A program made the translations under genes and the position numbers. Of a DNA stretch of 64,000 nt, positions 24,036 through 33,141 are shown in pieces; positions within the stretch are counted from its first letter, which is position 1; the number at the start of each line of letters is the position of its first letter. Where the stretch lies: the NCBI GenBank assembly GCA_021773835.1, contig JAJFJQ010000057.1, forward strand, positions 124,001 to 188,000, in the 5' to 3' direction. The notes below the pieces were generated by a model. The model ran no database searches, was not told the DNA's origin, and saw nothing but the letters and a program-made list of their open reading frames with translations. Source of the DNA: Gammaproteobacteria bacterium. GTDB lineage: Bacteria > Pseudomonadota > Gammaproteobacteria > Ga0077536.

Positions 24036-26435
24036 ATGTCCGAAAAGTCACTATCCGCGAACACTGACGAGAGCAGTTCGCTAAAAGTTGACCAGTATGT
24101 CGCGGATGCGTTTGAGCATCGCATGCAGGACCATACCTTAAAGCAAACCTTATCTGTTTATCCTGACCACGACCGAGCAGGGCTAACCGGTCAAATCGAG
24201 GCTCTGGCTCGACGTCTGGATTCGCTCATCGAAGCAACCAACAAGGCGCGAGAGCCGCTTTCGCTTGACGTCATGCTGATCCGTTTGGTTGCACTCATAA
24301 CGGAGGCATTCGACGCCGATCGAAGCTCATTGTTCCTTTATGACGCAGACAGTGATGAACTTTTCTCCCGCGTTGCCCAAGGCGAGCTCGTCAATGAAAT
24401 TCGGTTTGACGCATCGAGCGGCATCGCAGGAGCAGTCTTTCGCAGCAGCCAAACGCTGATCATCGACGATGCCTACACCGACCCACGCTTCAATCACGAA
24501 ATAGACCTTGCAACCGGATACAAGACTCAGACGATTCTATGTGTCCCCGTATCAACCCGGACAGGCGATGTCATTGGCGTCGCCGAAGTCTTGAACAAGC
24601 GCGATGATACTTTTTCCGACGCCGACAGCGCGCTGCTACGCGCGTTTACAACCCATATGGCCGCGGCGTTGGAAAATATCCAGCTCACCGAGCGGGCCCA
24701 AGTATCGATACGCGAAGAATCACGAATCATGGAAGTGACCCAAGCGATTTCTTCGGAGCTGGATATCGATCGGCTCCTACGCAAAATCATGGGTATCTCT
24801 ACGGAGCTGCTAGAGGCCGAGCGCAGTACACTGTTCTTACACGATCCAGTCACCGACGAACTTTGGTCTCGCGTTGCCGAGGGTATTAAGTCAAAGGAAA
24901 TCCGCATTCCATCAAATGCCGGCATCGCCGGGGAGGTATTCACCAACCGTGATGTCGTCAACATACCGGACGCGTACGCAGATGCACGGTTCAACCCAGC
25001 GGTTGATCGTGAAACCGGATTTAAAACCCGGTCAATACTATGTGTGCCTGTTATCAATAAGCACGGAATCCCGATTGGTGTGGTGCAGGTGCTAAACCAT
25101 AAGGGCGGGCCATTTAGCGCTCGCGACCAACGGCGACTGGAGATGCTATCTGCGCAAAGTGCCATTGCGTTAGATAACGCACGGCTGTTTCGTGAGGTTC
25201 TTGACGAACGAAATTACAGCGAGAATGTCTTGCGAAGCCTCACCAATGGTGTACTTACCTTCGACACGCGACAAAACGTCGTCAAGATTAATGACGCAGC
25301 GGCCCAGATCCTTAAGCGTGACCCTCAACGTATCTTGGGTGCCAATGCAGCGACGATATTCAATGGCAAAAACGGCTGGATCGTCGATTCGCTCAGCAAA
25401 GTATCTCGAACCAAACGTGCGGATATATCGCTAGATTCCGAGATCGTGACAATTACCGGCGAAGCGCTTTCCGTCAACCTTAACCTAAGTCCGCTGATTG
25501 ATAGCGTCGGTGACCTACTCGGCTCGACAATGGTGATTGAGGATATTACCAGCGAAAAACGCGTACGCAGCACGATGGCACGTTACATGACGCGCGAGAT
25601 CGCCGACCAGGTATTGGAGCACGGAGAGGCCGTGCTTGGCGGGCGGTCGCAACTTGCGACAATTGTATTCACCGACATCAAGGATTTCACATCACTATCG
25701 GAGCAAATTGGACCGCAGGAGACTGTGTCACTGCTCAATGAGTACTTCACCGAGATGGTCGAGATCGTTTTTGCGCATCATGGGATCCTCGATAAATATA
25801 TCGGTGACGCCATCATGGCCGTGTTCGGGGCGCCGTTCCCAAGCCCGGATGATGCTGATAACGCATTGCGAATGGCGATCGAGATGCAAAAAGCATTACA
25901 GCGGTTCAACAAAAAGCGCGTGACCGTTAGTAGACCGGCAGTGAAAATCCGGATCGGGATAAGTTCGGACCAAGTCGTTGCTGGAAATATCGGCTCCGAT
26001 AAGCGTATGGACTACACGGTGATCGGAGACGGCGTGAATCTTGCCGCGCGCTTAGAAACGGCAAACAAGCAAGTAGGTACCGAACTTTTGATCAGCGGCA
26101 TGACTGCAAACCTTTTGCACGACAGCTACCACATGCGGGAACTTGATCTAATTCGGGTCAAAGGGAAAGCGAATCCAGTACCCATATTCGAGGTCTTCGG
26201 TTACGGTAACGACCCAGTGCCGGAACTAAAGGCGCGCTTATTATCACGGTTCTCGAAGGGCCTACAAGCCTATCGCCAACGCGATTGGCTCGCGGCGAGC
26301 AGACACTTCGCTTCCGCCGTGGAAATCGATGCCACCGATGGTCCTAGCCGTTTATTTTTACAACGCGCGGAACACTACTCCGAGGTGCCGCCAGCGGATG
26401 ACTGGGACGGCGTGTGGACCCTTTACGCTAAATAA
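24036..26435 (+). CDS. Class III adenylate/guanylate cyclase with tandem GAF and PAS domains
   Basis: A 799-residue cytoplasmic signalling enzyme. Two GAF domains (about 75-220 and 245-400) are similar to each other; each has ARFN/PRFN and TILCVPV/SILCVPV blocks, and the first has an NKRDDTFSD stretch like the cyclic-nucleotide-binding NK-F-D motif of CyaB-type cyclases. A PAS segment follows (NDAAAQILKRDPQRILG). The cyclase domain (about 555-740) has FTDIKDFTSL with metal-binding Asp, LDKYIGDAIMAVFG and MDYTVIGDGVNLAARLE. A C-terminal helical tail ends it. The start at 24036 gives a family-like N-terminus; a 26-codon longer form is possible. It is divergent from the kinase gene. Confidence 0.9.
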   Translation: MSEKSLSANTDESSSLKVDQYVADAFEHRMQDHTLKQTLSVYPDHDRAGLTGQIEALARRLDSLIEATNKAREPLSLDVMLIRLVALITEAFDADRSSLFLYDADSDELFSRVAQGELVNEIRFDASSGIAGAVFRSSQTLIIDDAYTDPRFNHEIDLATGYKTQTILCVPVSTRTGDVIGVAEVLNKRDDTFSDADSALLRAFTTHMAAALENIQLTERAQVSIREESRIMEVTQAISSELDIDRLLRKIMGISTELLEAERSTLFLHDPVTDELWSRVAEGIKSKEIRIPSNAGIAGEVFTNRDVVNIPDAYADARFNPAVDRETGFKTRSILCVPVINKHGIPIGVVQVLNHKGGPFSARDQRRLEMLSAQSAIALDNARLFREVLDERNYSENVLRSLTNGVLTFDTRQNVVKINDAAAQILKRDPQRILGANAATIFNGKNGWIVDSLSKVSRTKRADISLDSEIVTITGEALSVNLNLSPLIDSVGDLLGSTMVIEDITSEKRVRSTMARYMTREIADQVLEHGEAVLGGRSQLATIVFTDIKDFTSLSEQIGPQETVSLLNEYFTEMVEIVFAHHGILDKYIGDAIMAVFGAPFPSPDDADNALRMAIEMQKALQRFNKKRVTVSRPAVKIRIGISSDQVVAGNIGSDKRMDYTVIGDGVNLAARLETANKQVGTELLISGMTANLLHDSYHMRELDLIRVKGKANPVPIFEVFGYGNDPVPELKARLLSRFSKGLQAYRQRDWLAASRHFASAVEIDATDGPSRLFLQRAEHYSEVPPADDWDGVWTLYAK

Positions 26436-26505
26436 TTGGTATTGCCACAGCTAGCTAGTTTGCGAGCACCAGCGCGATCGGCATCATTTTTGACCCAGCC
26501 TCTAG

Positions 26506-26814
26506 TTACTCGCCGCCGCGTTTCGCCGCCTCACGCGCGGCAAATTCGGCTTGCTGTTCGGCGGACGCCGGTGCTTGGTGCTTATCCTTCCATTCGGCAT
26601 ATGGCATACCGTATACCAGCTCTCGCGCAGCTTCGTACTCCATCTCGATGCCTTTCTCTTGCGCCTCCGCGACATACCATTTTGATAAGCAATTACGGCA
26701 AAAATCGGCAAGGTTCATTAGATCGATGTTTTGCACTTCGGTGTGCGCGCGCAGATGATCGCGCAGGCGTCTAAATGTCGCCGCTTCAAGTTCAATTTGA
26801 GTTTGGTGGTCCAT
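26506..26814 (-). CDS. DUF1244 family protein
   Basis: A 102-residue soluble helical protein with the diagnostic block LADFCRNCLSKWYVAEAQEKG, including the CRNC cysteine pair, and YGMPYAEWKDKHQ. These are the signature of DUF1244, a conserved proteobacterial family of unknown function. Length is normal, and a good ribosome site (GGAGGTGA) precedes the ATG. It is read alone between the cyclase and the NtrC-like regulator genes. Confidence 0.92.
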   Translation of the reverse strand: MDHQTQIELEAATFRRLRDHLRAHTEVQNIDLMNLADFCRNCLSKWYVAEAQEKGIEMEYEAARELVYGMPYAEWKDKHQAPASAEQQAEFAAREAAKRGGE

Positions 26815-26927
26815 CGGTCACCTCCATTATTCCTTCTCTACAGATAGGCGCTTGCCAACCGCGCCACAGATATTCCGCGAACGCTACGGTTTGTTGAGAA
26901 CAAGTATAGCGCTCACCAGGCCCCCCG

Positions 26928-28388
26928 TTAATTGTCGCCGCGGCGATTGTGTTGCGGCTGCACGACGATACCGTGCCGTTTCATTCGATAACGCATCGCC
27001 ATTCTTGTAATACCTAAACGTCGCGAAGCAGCGGAAACGTTGTGGCCGCACTTTTTGAGTGCTTCATTAATCAACGCGCGCTCCGCTTCGTCAAGTGTTA
27101 ACGTGAAAAAGTCATCTGAGGAAGCTGGGTGGTCCGCGATTGGCAACAATAATCCGTCTTCGGTGACTTTCCCATCCCCACTTAACAGGGTCGCACGCTC
27201 AATCACATGGCGCAGTTCCCGGACGTTTCCAGGCCAGTGGTAGCCGCGCAGTCGTTTTGCTGCCGCGTCGCTCAAGTCGAAGCTTGCCATCCCATGGCGG
27301 CGAGCGATGTTATGCCCGAAGAACTCACTCAGCAGAATGACATCATCGCCACGTTCATGTAATAACGGCAATTCAAGGCTCAATACGTTTAATCGGAAGT
27401 ACAGATCCGAGCGCAAGCTTCCGTCTTTAATCATCGCGTTGACGTTTCGATTCGTCGCAGCGATAAACCACGCCTTGATTGGAAGTTCCCGTGTGCTGCC
27501 AACTCGCCGCAACATCCGGCGTTCCAGTACAGCCAACAGCTTTCCTTGCATATCGGGTGGCAACTCTCCGATTTCGTCCAAGAACACGACGCCATCTTCT
27601 GCTATCTCGATCAAGCCCATCCGTTCAGCGTGTGCGTTTGTAAAGGCGCCTTTGACGTGACCAAATAACTCCGACTCAATCAAATCTTTTGGCAACGATG
27701 CACAATCGACATGTACGAAAGGCTTGCTCGATCGTTCAGATAGGCTGTGGAGCATGCGTGCCGAAACGTCTTTGCCGCTGCCGGTGGGCCCAGTTATCAG
27801 CACCGTCGGCGGCGGGCCAGTCGGCACAGAGCAGAGCCTCGCTATCTTTTGGATCTGATCTTTCAGTTGTCGAATTGGATAAGATTCCCCGATGATCGAG
27901 GCGAAGTCACTGCTACGCGCTTCACGGGCTCTGGAATAGGCCAGCTGTGTCGATACCTTGTTGGTCGTGATGACTTTATCCACCACCAACATTAGCTCAT
28001 CTAGATCGAAGGGTTTCTTGAGGTAATCCGATGCCGATAATTTCATCGCCGCAACAGCATCGTCGACTTCTCCATAGGCGCTCATTACCACAACCGGAAC
28101 GGTCGACGCCGACGAATTACGTAAACGCTGCAGAAAATCCAGACCCGAGCCGTCGGGTAGGCGCATGTCTAAAAGCAATAGATCCGGCGATTGAGATTTG
28201 AGCGCACAATCGGCATCACCTAATGAGCCAACAATTTGGCACGCATAGCCGTCGCGTTCGAGGCGTCGAGCGATTGCTTTCGCAAATATTGATTCATCTT
28301 CGACAATGAGCACCCGCTGTGATTCGAAGTGCCCGGCCTGTGGAGTTTCGGATTGATCCTGACTAGCGTTCAATAAAATTAGGCTCAC
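26928..28388 (-). CDS. NtrC-like sigma-54 response regulator with GAFTNA loop
   Basis: A 486-residue regulator: receiver (about 25-140, VLIVEDESIFAKAIARRLE; phospho-Asp in LLLLDMRLPDGSG), AAA+ domain with Walker A ITGPTGSGKD and Walker B GVVFLDEIGELP, and a C-terminal Fis-type helix-turn-helix (NVSAASRRLGITRMAMRYR). The sigma-54 contact loop is GAFTNA rather than the usual GAFTGA. It is 21 bases downstream of the partner kinase. Target genes are not visible; the adjacent genes show no clear -24/-12 promoter. Confidence 0.93.
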   Translation of the reverse strand: MSLILLNASQDQSETPQAGHFESQRVLIVEDESIFAKAIARRLERDGYACQIVGSLGDADCALKSQSPDLLLLDMRLPDGSGLDFLQRLRNSSASTVPVVVMSAYGEVDDAVAAMKLSASDYLKKPFDLDELMLVVDKVITTNKVSTQLAYSRAREARSSDFASIIGESYPIRQLKDQIQKIARLCSVPTGPPPTVLITGPTGSGKDVSARMLHSLSERSSKPFVHVDCASLPKDLIESELFGHVKGAFTNAHAERMGLIEIAEDGVVFLDEIGELPPDMQGKLLAVLERRMLRRVGSTRELPIKAWFIAATNRNVNAMIKDGSLRSDLYFRLNVLSLELPLLHERGDDVILLSEFFGHNIARRHGMASFDLSDAAAKRLRGYHWPGNVRELRHVIERATLLSGDGKVTEDGLLLPIADHPASSDDFFTLTLDEAERALINEALKKCGHNVSAASRRLGITRMAMRYRMKRHGIVVQPQHNRRGDN

Positions 28389-28409
28389 ACAAAATAATCA
28401 TTACGTTGG

Positions 28410-29870
28410 TCAAACAACTATCGGTGCCTTAACAATCACCTTCGTGCCGCTGTCCTCAACGATATCGTAGTCGATCTCCCACCCATGTGCCTTACACACT
28501 TTAAACGCAACAGGGATCCCAAGGCCTGTGCCCATGCGTTTTGTTGTCGGCCCCGGTTCGAGCCCCGTAGGTTCGGGCATAAACGGTATCCCGCCGCCCC
28601 AGTCCTCGACTCCGAAAACCACATGTGTTGGGCTCTCGAAGACCGACAACACGATCTTTCCCCCGTCAGAAGACGCGTCTATCGCGTTGCAAATGACGGC
28701 GTAAAATGCCTGCTCTACCAAATCCGGGTCGACTTCGACCTGCGCGTTTTCGTCCCATGGGTGGCGCGATATTCTTATCGATTTTTCTTGAATACGTGAT
28801 TCAAGCAGGCTTAAGGGCGCATCCACCAACGATGTTGCAATTGCCGTGTGAGTTCGAGGTTTGAGCGGATGTAAGTAAGACACTAACGAACTTACCCAGC
28901 GTTCTAAGCGGTCGACTGCCTGGATTATCGCAGTCTTGCTCTCTTCAATCTCGCTTGGCCCGCGTCCATAATCTAGTAGCTGTGCGCTTGCCCGGATTGC
29001 CGCCAGTGGATTTCTAATATTGTGTGCTACCACTGGGACAAGTCCACCAAGCGCTGCCTGGCGTTCGCTGTCTATCAAAGCGTCACGGCTACGTTCCAAC
29101 TCAGCCCCCATCTCTGCTATACCACGGACAATTTCACCGACCTCCGCCACCGCATGATTGTCGACCTCAATCGATGGTCCGCGCGATCCAACGTGCCTAA
29201 TTGCCGCCACCACGTTTTGCACCGGACGAACAAACCCGCGGATCAGGCTAGCGCGAGAAACAAGCAGCAAAATCGTCGCTATTACGATTGGAATTGGGAT
29301 GGCATAGGGCGCAAACCGCGTCCATCGCTTAATCTTTACCGCCTGCGCTTCTAATTGTTGATTTATCAAACCACGTAAACTTCGAAATGCCGATTCGAAA
29401 TCCGCTACAAGTTCTTCCTCAAAAATTGGGTTAAGAAGCTCGCTGAGGGCAATCCGATTGAGTGTACTGGGGTCGACAGACATTTCATTCATATCGACTT
29501 GGATCGTGCTGTAGGCTTGCTGCAATGCTTGAATGGCATAGGCCTCCGCGCGGGATACTGAGCGTTGCCGAAGATTATTAAATTGAGTATTGATTGATTT
29601 GGTGTACTGGGCGTAGACGTCCTTCGCGGCATCGGTGTCGCCAACGCGCGCGAGCGCAACTTCGTTTATCTGGCGGTAGAGGTCGGATCTGATCTCTTGC
29701 GCAACATGTGCGAGACCGTTTAAGCGGATAGACTCCGCCGAAGTCTGCTGCCAAAAATATGCCCAGACGCCGCCAAGTGCCCCCGCGACGATAACCAATA
29801 CAACAAATGCCAGCTCATGGGTTAGGAGTAAACGCCGAAGCGAATTTGGGAGCCCTGCCGTCGTGTTCAA
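28410..29870 (-). CDS. Membrane sensor histidine kinase partner of the NtrC-like regulator
   Basis: A 486-residue kinase. TM1 is near residues 17-37, TM2 near 190-210 (APYAIPIPIVIATILLLV), with a periplasmic helical region of about 150 residues between them. HAMP-like linker, then the phospho-acceptor helix LGGLVPVVAHNIRNPLAAIR and an ATPase domain with GGKIVLSV, VEDWGGGIP and GTGLGIPVAFKV. The N-box sequence CNAIDASSDGG resembles NtrB/DctB kinases. The gene pair (kinase first) is a complete two-component system with unknown stimulus. Confidence 0.92.
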   Translation of the reverse strand: MNTTAGLPNSLRRLLLTHELAFVVLVIVAGALGGVWAYFWQQTSAESIRLNGLAHVAQEIRSDLYRQINEVALARVGDTDAAKDVYAQYTKSINTQFNNLRQRSVSRAEAYAIQALQQAYSTIQVDMNEMSVDPSTLNRIALSELLNPIFEEELVADFESAFRSLRGLINQQLEAQAVKIKRWTRFAPYAIPIPIVIATILLLVSRASLIRGFVRPVQNVVAAIRHVGSRGPSIEVDNHAVAEVGEIVRGIAEMGAELERSRDALIDSERQAALGGLVPVVAHNIRNPLAAIRASAQLLDYGRGPSEIEESKTAIIQAVDRLERWVSSLVSYLHPLKPRTHTAIATSLVDAPLSLLESRIQEKSIRISRHPWDENAQVEVDPDLVEQAFYAVICNAIDASSDGGKIVLSVFESPTHVVFGVEDWGGGIPFMPEPTGLEPGPTTKRMGTGLGIPVAFKVCKAHGWEIDYDIVEDSGTKVIVKAPIVV

Positions 29871-29946
29871 TTAACTACAAGCCCACGAAACAGTCGCCGA
29901 CGCAGACGATAAATGGAAGCATCAGTCCACGCGGACAGAAGCCAAA

Positions 29947-30489
29947 CTACCACGGTCGGATCCGACGCAATACACCGTCGTCGCGGGCGAATGCGTGCGA
30001 AATGGCACCGAGTATGTGGATCCCAATCAACACGACAAATAAGACCGAACTCGCAACGTGGATCTCGGTGAAAAATTCATTAAGTGGTGGATCACGCCAT
30101 CCCCACTGGGGCAATGGCAAGCCGAAGATTCGCGTAGTGTAGCCACTGAAAGAGGACGAGAGGTAGCCGCTCACCGGTTGCAGGAATAATAAAACGTAGA
30201 ACACCAAATGTGCGCTACGTGCAATCGTTATTCGCCAACGGGACAGCGATTCGTGGTAGGACGGCGGCCGATGGTAAATTCGCCAAATAACACGGATTAG
30301 CGCGAGCCCGAGGACCGTCAGGCCGAGTGATTTGTGCAGTGCGAAATAGAAACTTCGGTCTGGTCCACGTGGTAAATCGACCATAAACCAACCGATCGCA
30401 AATAAGCCGAAAACAGCAAGTGCAATCAACCAATGCAACACTATCGCGACCAATGTGTATCGCTGTGTAGCGTCAGACATCGACTTCAT
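29947..30489 (-). CDS. Cytochrome b561 family membrane protein
   Basis: A 180-residue protein with four transmembrane helices (about 12-32, 46-65, 85-110, 145-165) and histidines in helices 1 (LHWLIALAVFGLF), 2 (HKSLGLTVL), 3 (HLVFYVLLFLQP) and 4 (HILGAISHAF), the ligands for two b haems. Members oxidise quinol and pass electrons to periplasmic acceptors or superoxide. It is divergent from the L,D-transpeptidase operon, sharing a 185-base intergenic region. No dedicated partner is seen. Confidence 0.93.
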   Translation of the reverse strand: MKSMSDATQRYTLVAIVLHWLIALAVFGLFAIGWFMVDLPRGPDRSFYFALHKSLGLTVLGLALIRVIWRIYHRPPSYHESLSRWRITIARSAHLVFYVLLFLQPVSGYLSSSFSGYTTRIFGLPLPQWGWRDPPLNEFFTEIHVASSVLFVVLIGIHILGAISHAFARDDGVLRRIRPW

Positions 30490-30674
30490 ACCACGGTAGA
30501 TGCGTCATGGTCGTCCCAATTCTGGCGTTATCATTGGGGCCGCAATTTGTGTCACCAAAGAAACCCCGCAACTGCCACAGTATAGTCACCCTGCGCCGGA
30601 CATCGACGGCTTATCTGATGTGATAGGATCTGCGGGGCAGAATCGCACCTATCGATAAGAACCGAAAACAAACT

Positions 30675-31268
30675 GTGCATTACAGCTATATCATCCTAGC
30701 AATCTCACTTGCATGGAATACTGTTGCCGCGTCGGATTCTAGTGCCGACGGCATCGAAAACCTGGCCACGCCGGATAGACCATATTATCTCGAGATTGAC
30801 AAGTCGGAGCGCCTACTCAAAGTTAAACACGCTGGGGAAACCTACCGACAATTTCATGTGGCCTACGGTCGCGGCGGCCCGGGGGATAAACAACGGTTAG
30901 GGGACAGGAAGACGCCGGAAGGCATCTATCGCGTCGCAGGATTCAACGAAAGCACAAATTTTCATTTTTTCATTCGCCTGAACTACCCGAATGTGGAAGA
31001 CGCGTTTTCCGGTTTGCGGAATAATATTATCTCTGAACGTGAATTCAATCAGATCATCGAATCACTGAAGTTTGGCAGATTACCGCCGCAGAATACCGCA
31101 CTCGGTGGCGCTATTGGCATCCACGGCGTTGGGCTGGAGACCGTCGAAAAGCTAAAGATACATTCTAATTTGAACTGGACAAAAGGATGCTTAGCATTGA
31201 CTAATGAAGAGGTACTAACGCTGCGCCAATATGTCTCTATCGGCACAGAGGTAATAATCAAGGAATGA
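30675..31268 (+). CDS. L,D-transpeptidase (YkuD family), first gene of a six-gene envelope operon
   Basis: A 197-residue exported protein that begins at GTG 30675, the only start giving a signal peptide (IILAISLAWNTVAA). The YkuD domain has YLEIDKSERLLKV, GRGGPGDKQRLGDRKTPEG, IGIHGVG and the catalytic segment WTKGCLALTNEE with the nucleophile cysteine. Such enzymes cross-link peptidoglycan or attach proteins to it. It overlaps the next gene by 4 bases (ATGA). As the leading gene of the ExbB/vWA cluster it suggests that the system works on or is anchored to the cell wall. Confidence 0.88.
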   Translation: MHYSYIILAISLAWNTVAASDSSADGIENLATPDRPYYLEIDKSERLLKVKHAGETYRQFHVAYGRGGPGDKQRLGDRKTPEGIYRVAGFNESTNFHFFIRLNYPNVEDAFSGLRNNIISEREFNQIIESLKFGRLPPQNTALGGAIGIHGVGLETVEKLKIHSNLNWTKGCLALTNEEVLTLRQYVSIGTEVIIKE

Positions 31269-31759
31269 TCCCGCCACGCTTGAAGCTTCAAGCGTACGCT
31301 GCGCTTAATTACGTGGCCTTATTGCTTATCGGGTGCACCCAGCCAGCACCACCAAATCCAAACACTATCGTTCGAATGGTTACCGACAAACCATTCGAAG
31401 ACGTCATGTTCGATCTTGAATTTGCGATAACCGAACGGAATTTCCGCATTACGGGTCGCAATTCAATCGGCAGTGGGCTGCGTGATCGCGGCTACAAAGA
31501 CTTTCCAGACGTTGAAGTGATCCACTTTTGCAATCTCGAGTATGCACGCGAGGTATTGTTGATCGACCCTGGCTACGTCGCGCAGATGCCGTGCCGTATT
31601 ACCGTCCATATTGAAGATAATAAAACGGTACTTAGCCTAATTTTATTGCCTGAAGACCATGCCGATGAACGGGTTAATGCTTTCGCCCAGCGCATGAATG
31701 GTATATTGCACGACATCACCGATTTCGTGCTGGAACGTAACAATACCGAAGAATCATGA
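31265..31759 (+). CDS. Lipoprotein with DUF302-like domain
   Basis: A 164-residue protein with a lipoprotein signal ending in LLIGC (cysteine about residue 24). The remainder resembles the DUF302 alpha/beta fold: KPFEDVMFDLEFAITERNF, HFCNLEYAREVLLIDPGY, QMPCRITVHIEDNKTVLSLILLPE. The reaction or ligand of DUF302 is unknown. It overlaps its neighbours by 4 bases on both sides, so translation is coupled to the L,D-transpeptidase and the channel gene. The DUF302 assignment is moderate; a divergent relative is possible. Confidence 0.7.
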   Translation: MIPPRLKLQAYAALNYVALLLIGCTQPAPPNPNTIVRMVTDKPFEDVMFDLEFAITERNFRITGRNSIGSGLRDRGYKDFPDVEVIHFCNLEYAREVLLIDPGYVAQMPCRITVHIEDNKTVLSLILLPEDHADERVNAFAQRMNGILHDITDFVLERNNTEES

Positions 31760-32514
31760 CGCTTCAAGAGAATCGACATTATCTGCTTCTACTGTGGCTG
31801 ATCGTCAATGGTCTCATCGTTTTTGGCCTTGTCGTTTCGTGGCAGGAAGGTTTAATCATGCAATTGGTATACGGCGACCGCAGCCGCATTTGCCTAATTA
31901 TTGCTCTGCTATACGTAATAGGGACCGTGCATTGCGCTTCTCGGGTACTTTATTTATCCAAGGAGCTGAATCAAGCCGCTGACGTCGCGCAGGGTATTGC
32001 AGCAACCGATCGCAATAACGCGATCTCCATTTGCGATGGCCGCTTAGCTATCGGCGACGCCGAGCCATTTCCAAGGTGCGTGATAGCGCAACATTTAATT
32101 GATCTCGCTGATTCTAGAGAGGGATTTGACGAAACAGATCCTGCAGCTGAAAAATCAAACCTGATTGAAGCGCTCGCTGAGCGGCTAAAAGGTGCGCACG
32201 AGCTTGGCTGGTTTGCCGTCGATATTCTATTAAAACTCGGTCTGGTCGGAACAATCGTCGGTTTTATATTGATGTTGGGGTCGATCGCGAATACGGCATC
32301 GCTGGATGTCAACACCATGCAAAAAGTGCTTCGACAAATGAGTAGTGGGATGGGTACGGCTTTATTTACAACGCTAGCCGGGCTGATCGGGAGCATCCTA
32401 CTTGGATTGCAATATTTGTTACTCGATAAGGGCGCAGACGAACTCTTGCATCGAATCATTAGAGTCTCGGAAATCGAAATAAAACCCAACTTAGCGACTA
32501 AAGGAGCGCAATAG
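31756..32514 (+). CDS. MotA/TolQ/ExbB-type proton channel protein
   Basis: A 252-residue inner-membrane protein. TM segments lie near residues 9-29 and 42-62, then a cytoplasmic loop of about 90 residues, then the two family-defining helices: LLKLGLVGTIVGFILMLGSI (about 155-178) and SGMGTALFTTLAGLIGSILLG (about 193-215). GLVGTIVGF and GMGTALFTTLAGL are the ExbB/TolQ/MotA core. Paired with the single-span protein downstream it should form an ion-driven stator. It is not next to TonB, Tol or flagellar genes, so its output is unknown. Confidence 0.85.
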   Translation: MTLQENRHYLLLLWLIVNGLIVFGLVVSWQEGLIMQLVYGDRSRICLIIALLYVIGTVHCASRVLYLSKELNQAADVAQGIAATDRNNAISICDGRLAIGDAEPFPRCVIAQHLIDLADSREGFDETDPAAEKSNLIEALAERLKGAHELGWFAVDILLKLGLVGTIVGFILMLGSIANTASLDVNTMQKVLRQMSSGMGTALFTTLAGLIGSILLGLQYLLLDKGADELLHRIIRVSEIEIKPNLATKGAQ

Positions 32515-32516
32515 CG

Positions 32517-33128
32517 GTGCCTGTATTTGGCTCACGTATGAATCGGCGCCGGAGTACGTCCGACCCATTCACGGACTTGTTATTCAACGCGCTACTTGGA
32601 TTTACGTTCTTGTTCCTCCTAGCGATTCTATTTATGAATCCAGTCGCGAAAAAAGGAATCATTAACCCTAAAGCCGAATACATCGTCACTATTGCTTGGC
32701 CAGATAAAAGTCCTGACGACGTCGATGCTTGGGTAGAAGACCCGAATGGCAACCTCATCTGGTTTAGAAATCGCGAAGCCGGCCTCGTCCATCTCGATCG
32801 CGACGATCGAGGTCAAATTAATGACACAATCACCATTAATGGTGAAGAAATTCAAAATCCACTAAATCAAGAAGTCGTTACAATCCGTGGGGTAGTGCCG
32901 GGCGAATTTGTCGTAAACGTCCATTATTACGCGTCGGAATCGCAACGACCGCTGCCAGTAACCGTGAAAGTATCAAAAATTAATCCGGCACTCGAGATCG
33001 TTTACTATGGCGACACCTTACTAGAGAAAAAAGGGGATGAGAAAACTGCCGTGCGCTTTGTAGTTGACAAGACCGGAGCCGTGACGCAGATAAGCCATAT
33101 CTTTAAAAGCTTGGTCGTCATCGGATAA
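32517..33128 (+). CDS. ExbD/MotB-position membrane protein with unusual periplasmic domain
   Basis: A 203-residue protein starting at GTG 32517 (AGGAG about ten bases upstream). After a basic N-terminus it has one transmembrane helix (about residues 18-40, LLFNALLGFTFLFLLAILFM) with Asp residues just before it (DPFTDLL), the place of the proton-binding aspartate in MotB/ExbD proteins. The periplasmic part is not the usual short ExbD domain: it is a beta-rich region with WPDKSPDDVDAWVEDPNGN and VVTIRGVVPGEFVVNVHYYA, like a small carbohydrate- or metal-binding beta sandwich. It follows the channel gene by 2 bases. Confidence 0.75.
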   Translation: MPVFGSRMNRRRSTSDPFTDLLFNALLGFTFLFLLAILFMNPVAKKGIINPKAEYIVTIAWPDKSPDDVDAWVEDPNGNLIWFRNREAGLVHLDRDDRGQINDTITINGEEIQNPLNQEVVTIRGVVPGEFVVNVHYYASESQRPLPVTVKVSKINPALEIVYYGDTLLEKKGDEKTAVRFVVDKTGAVTQISHIFKSLVVIG

Positions 33129-33141
33129 CGGAGAATTAGTC

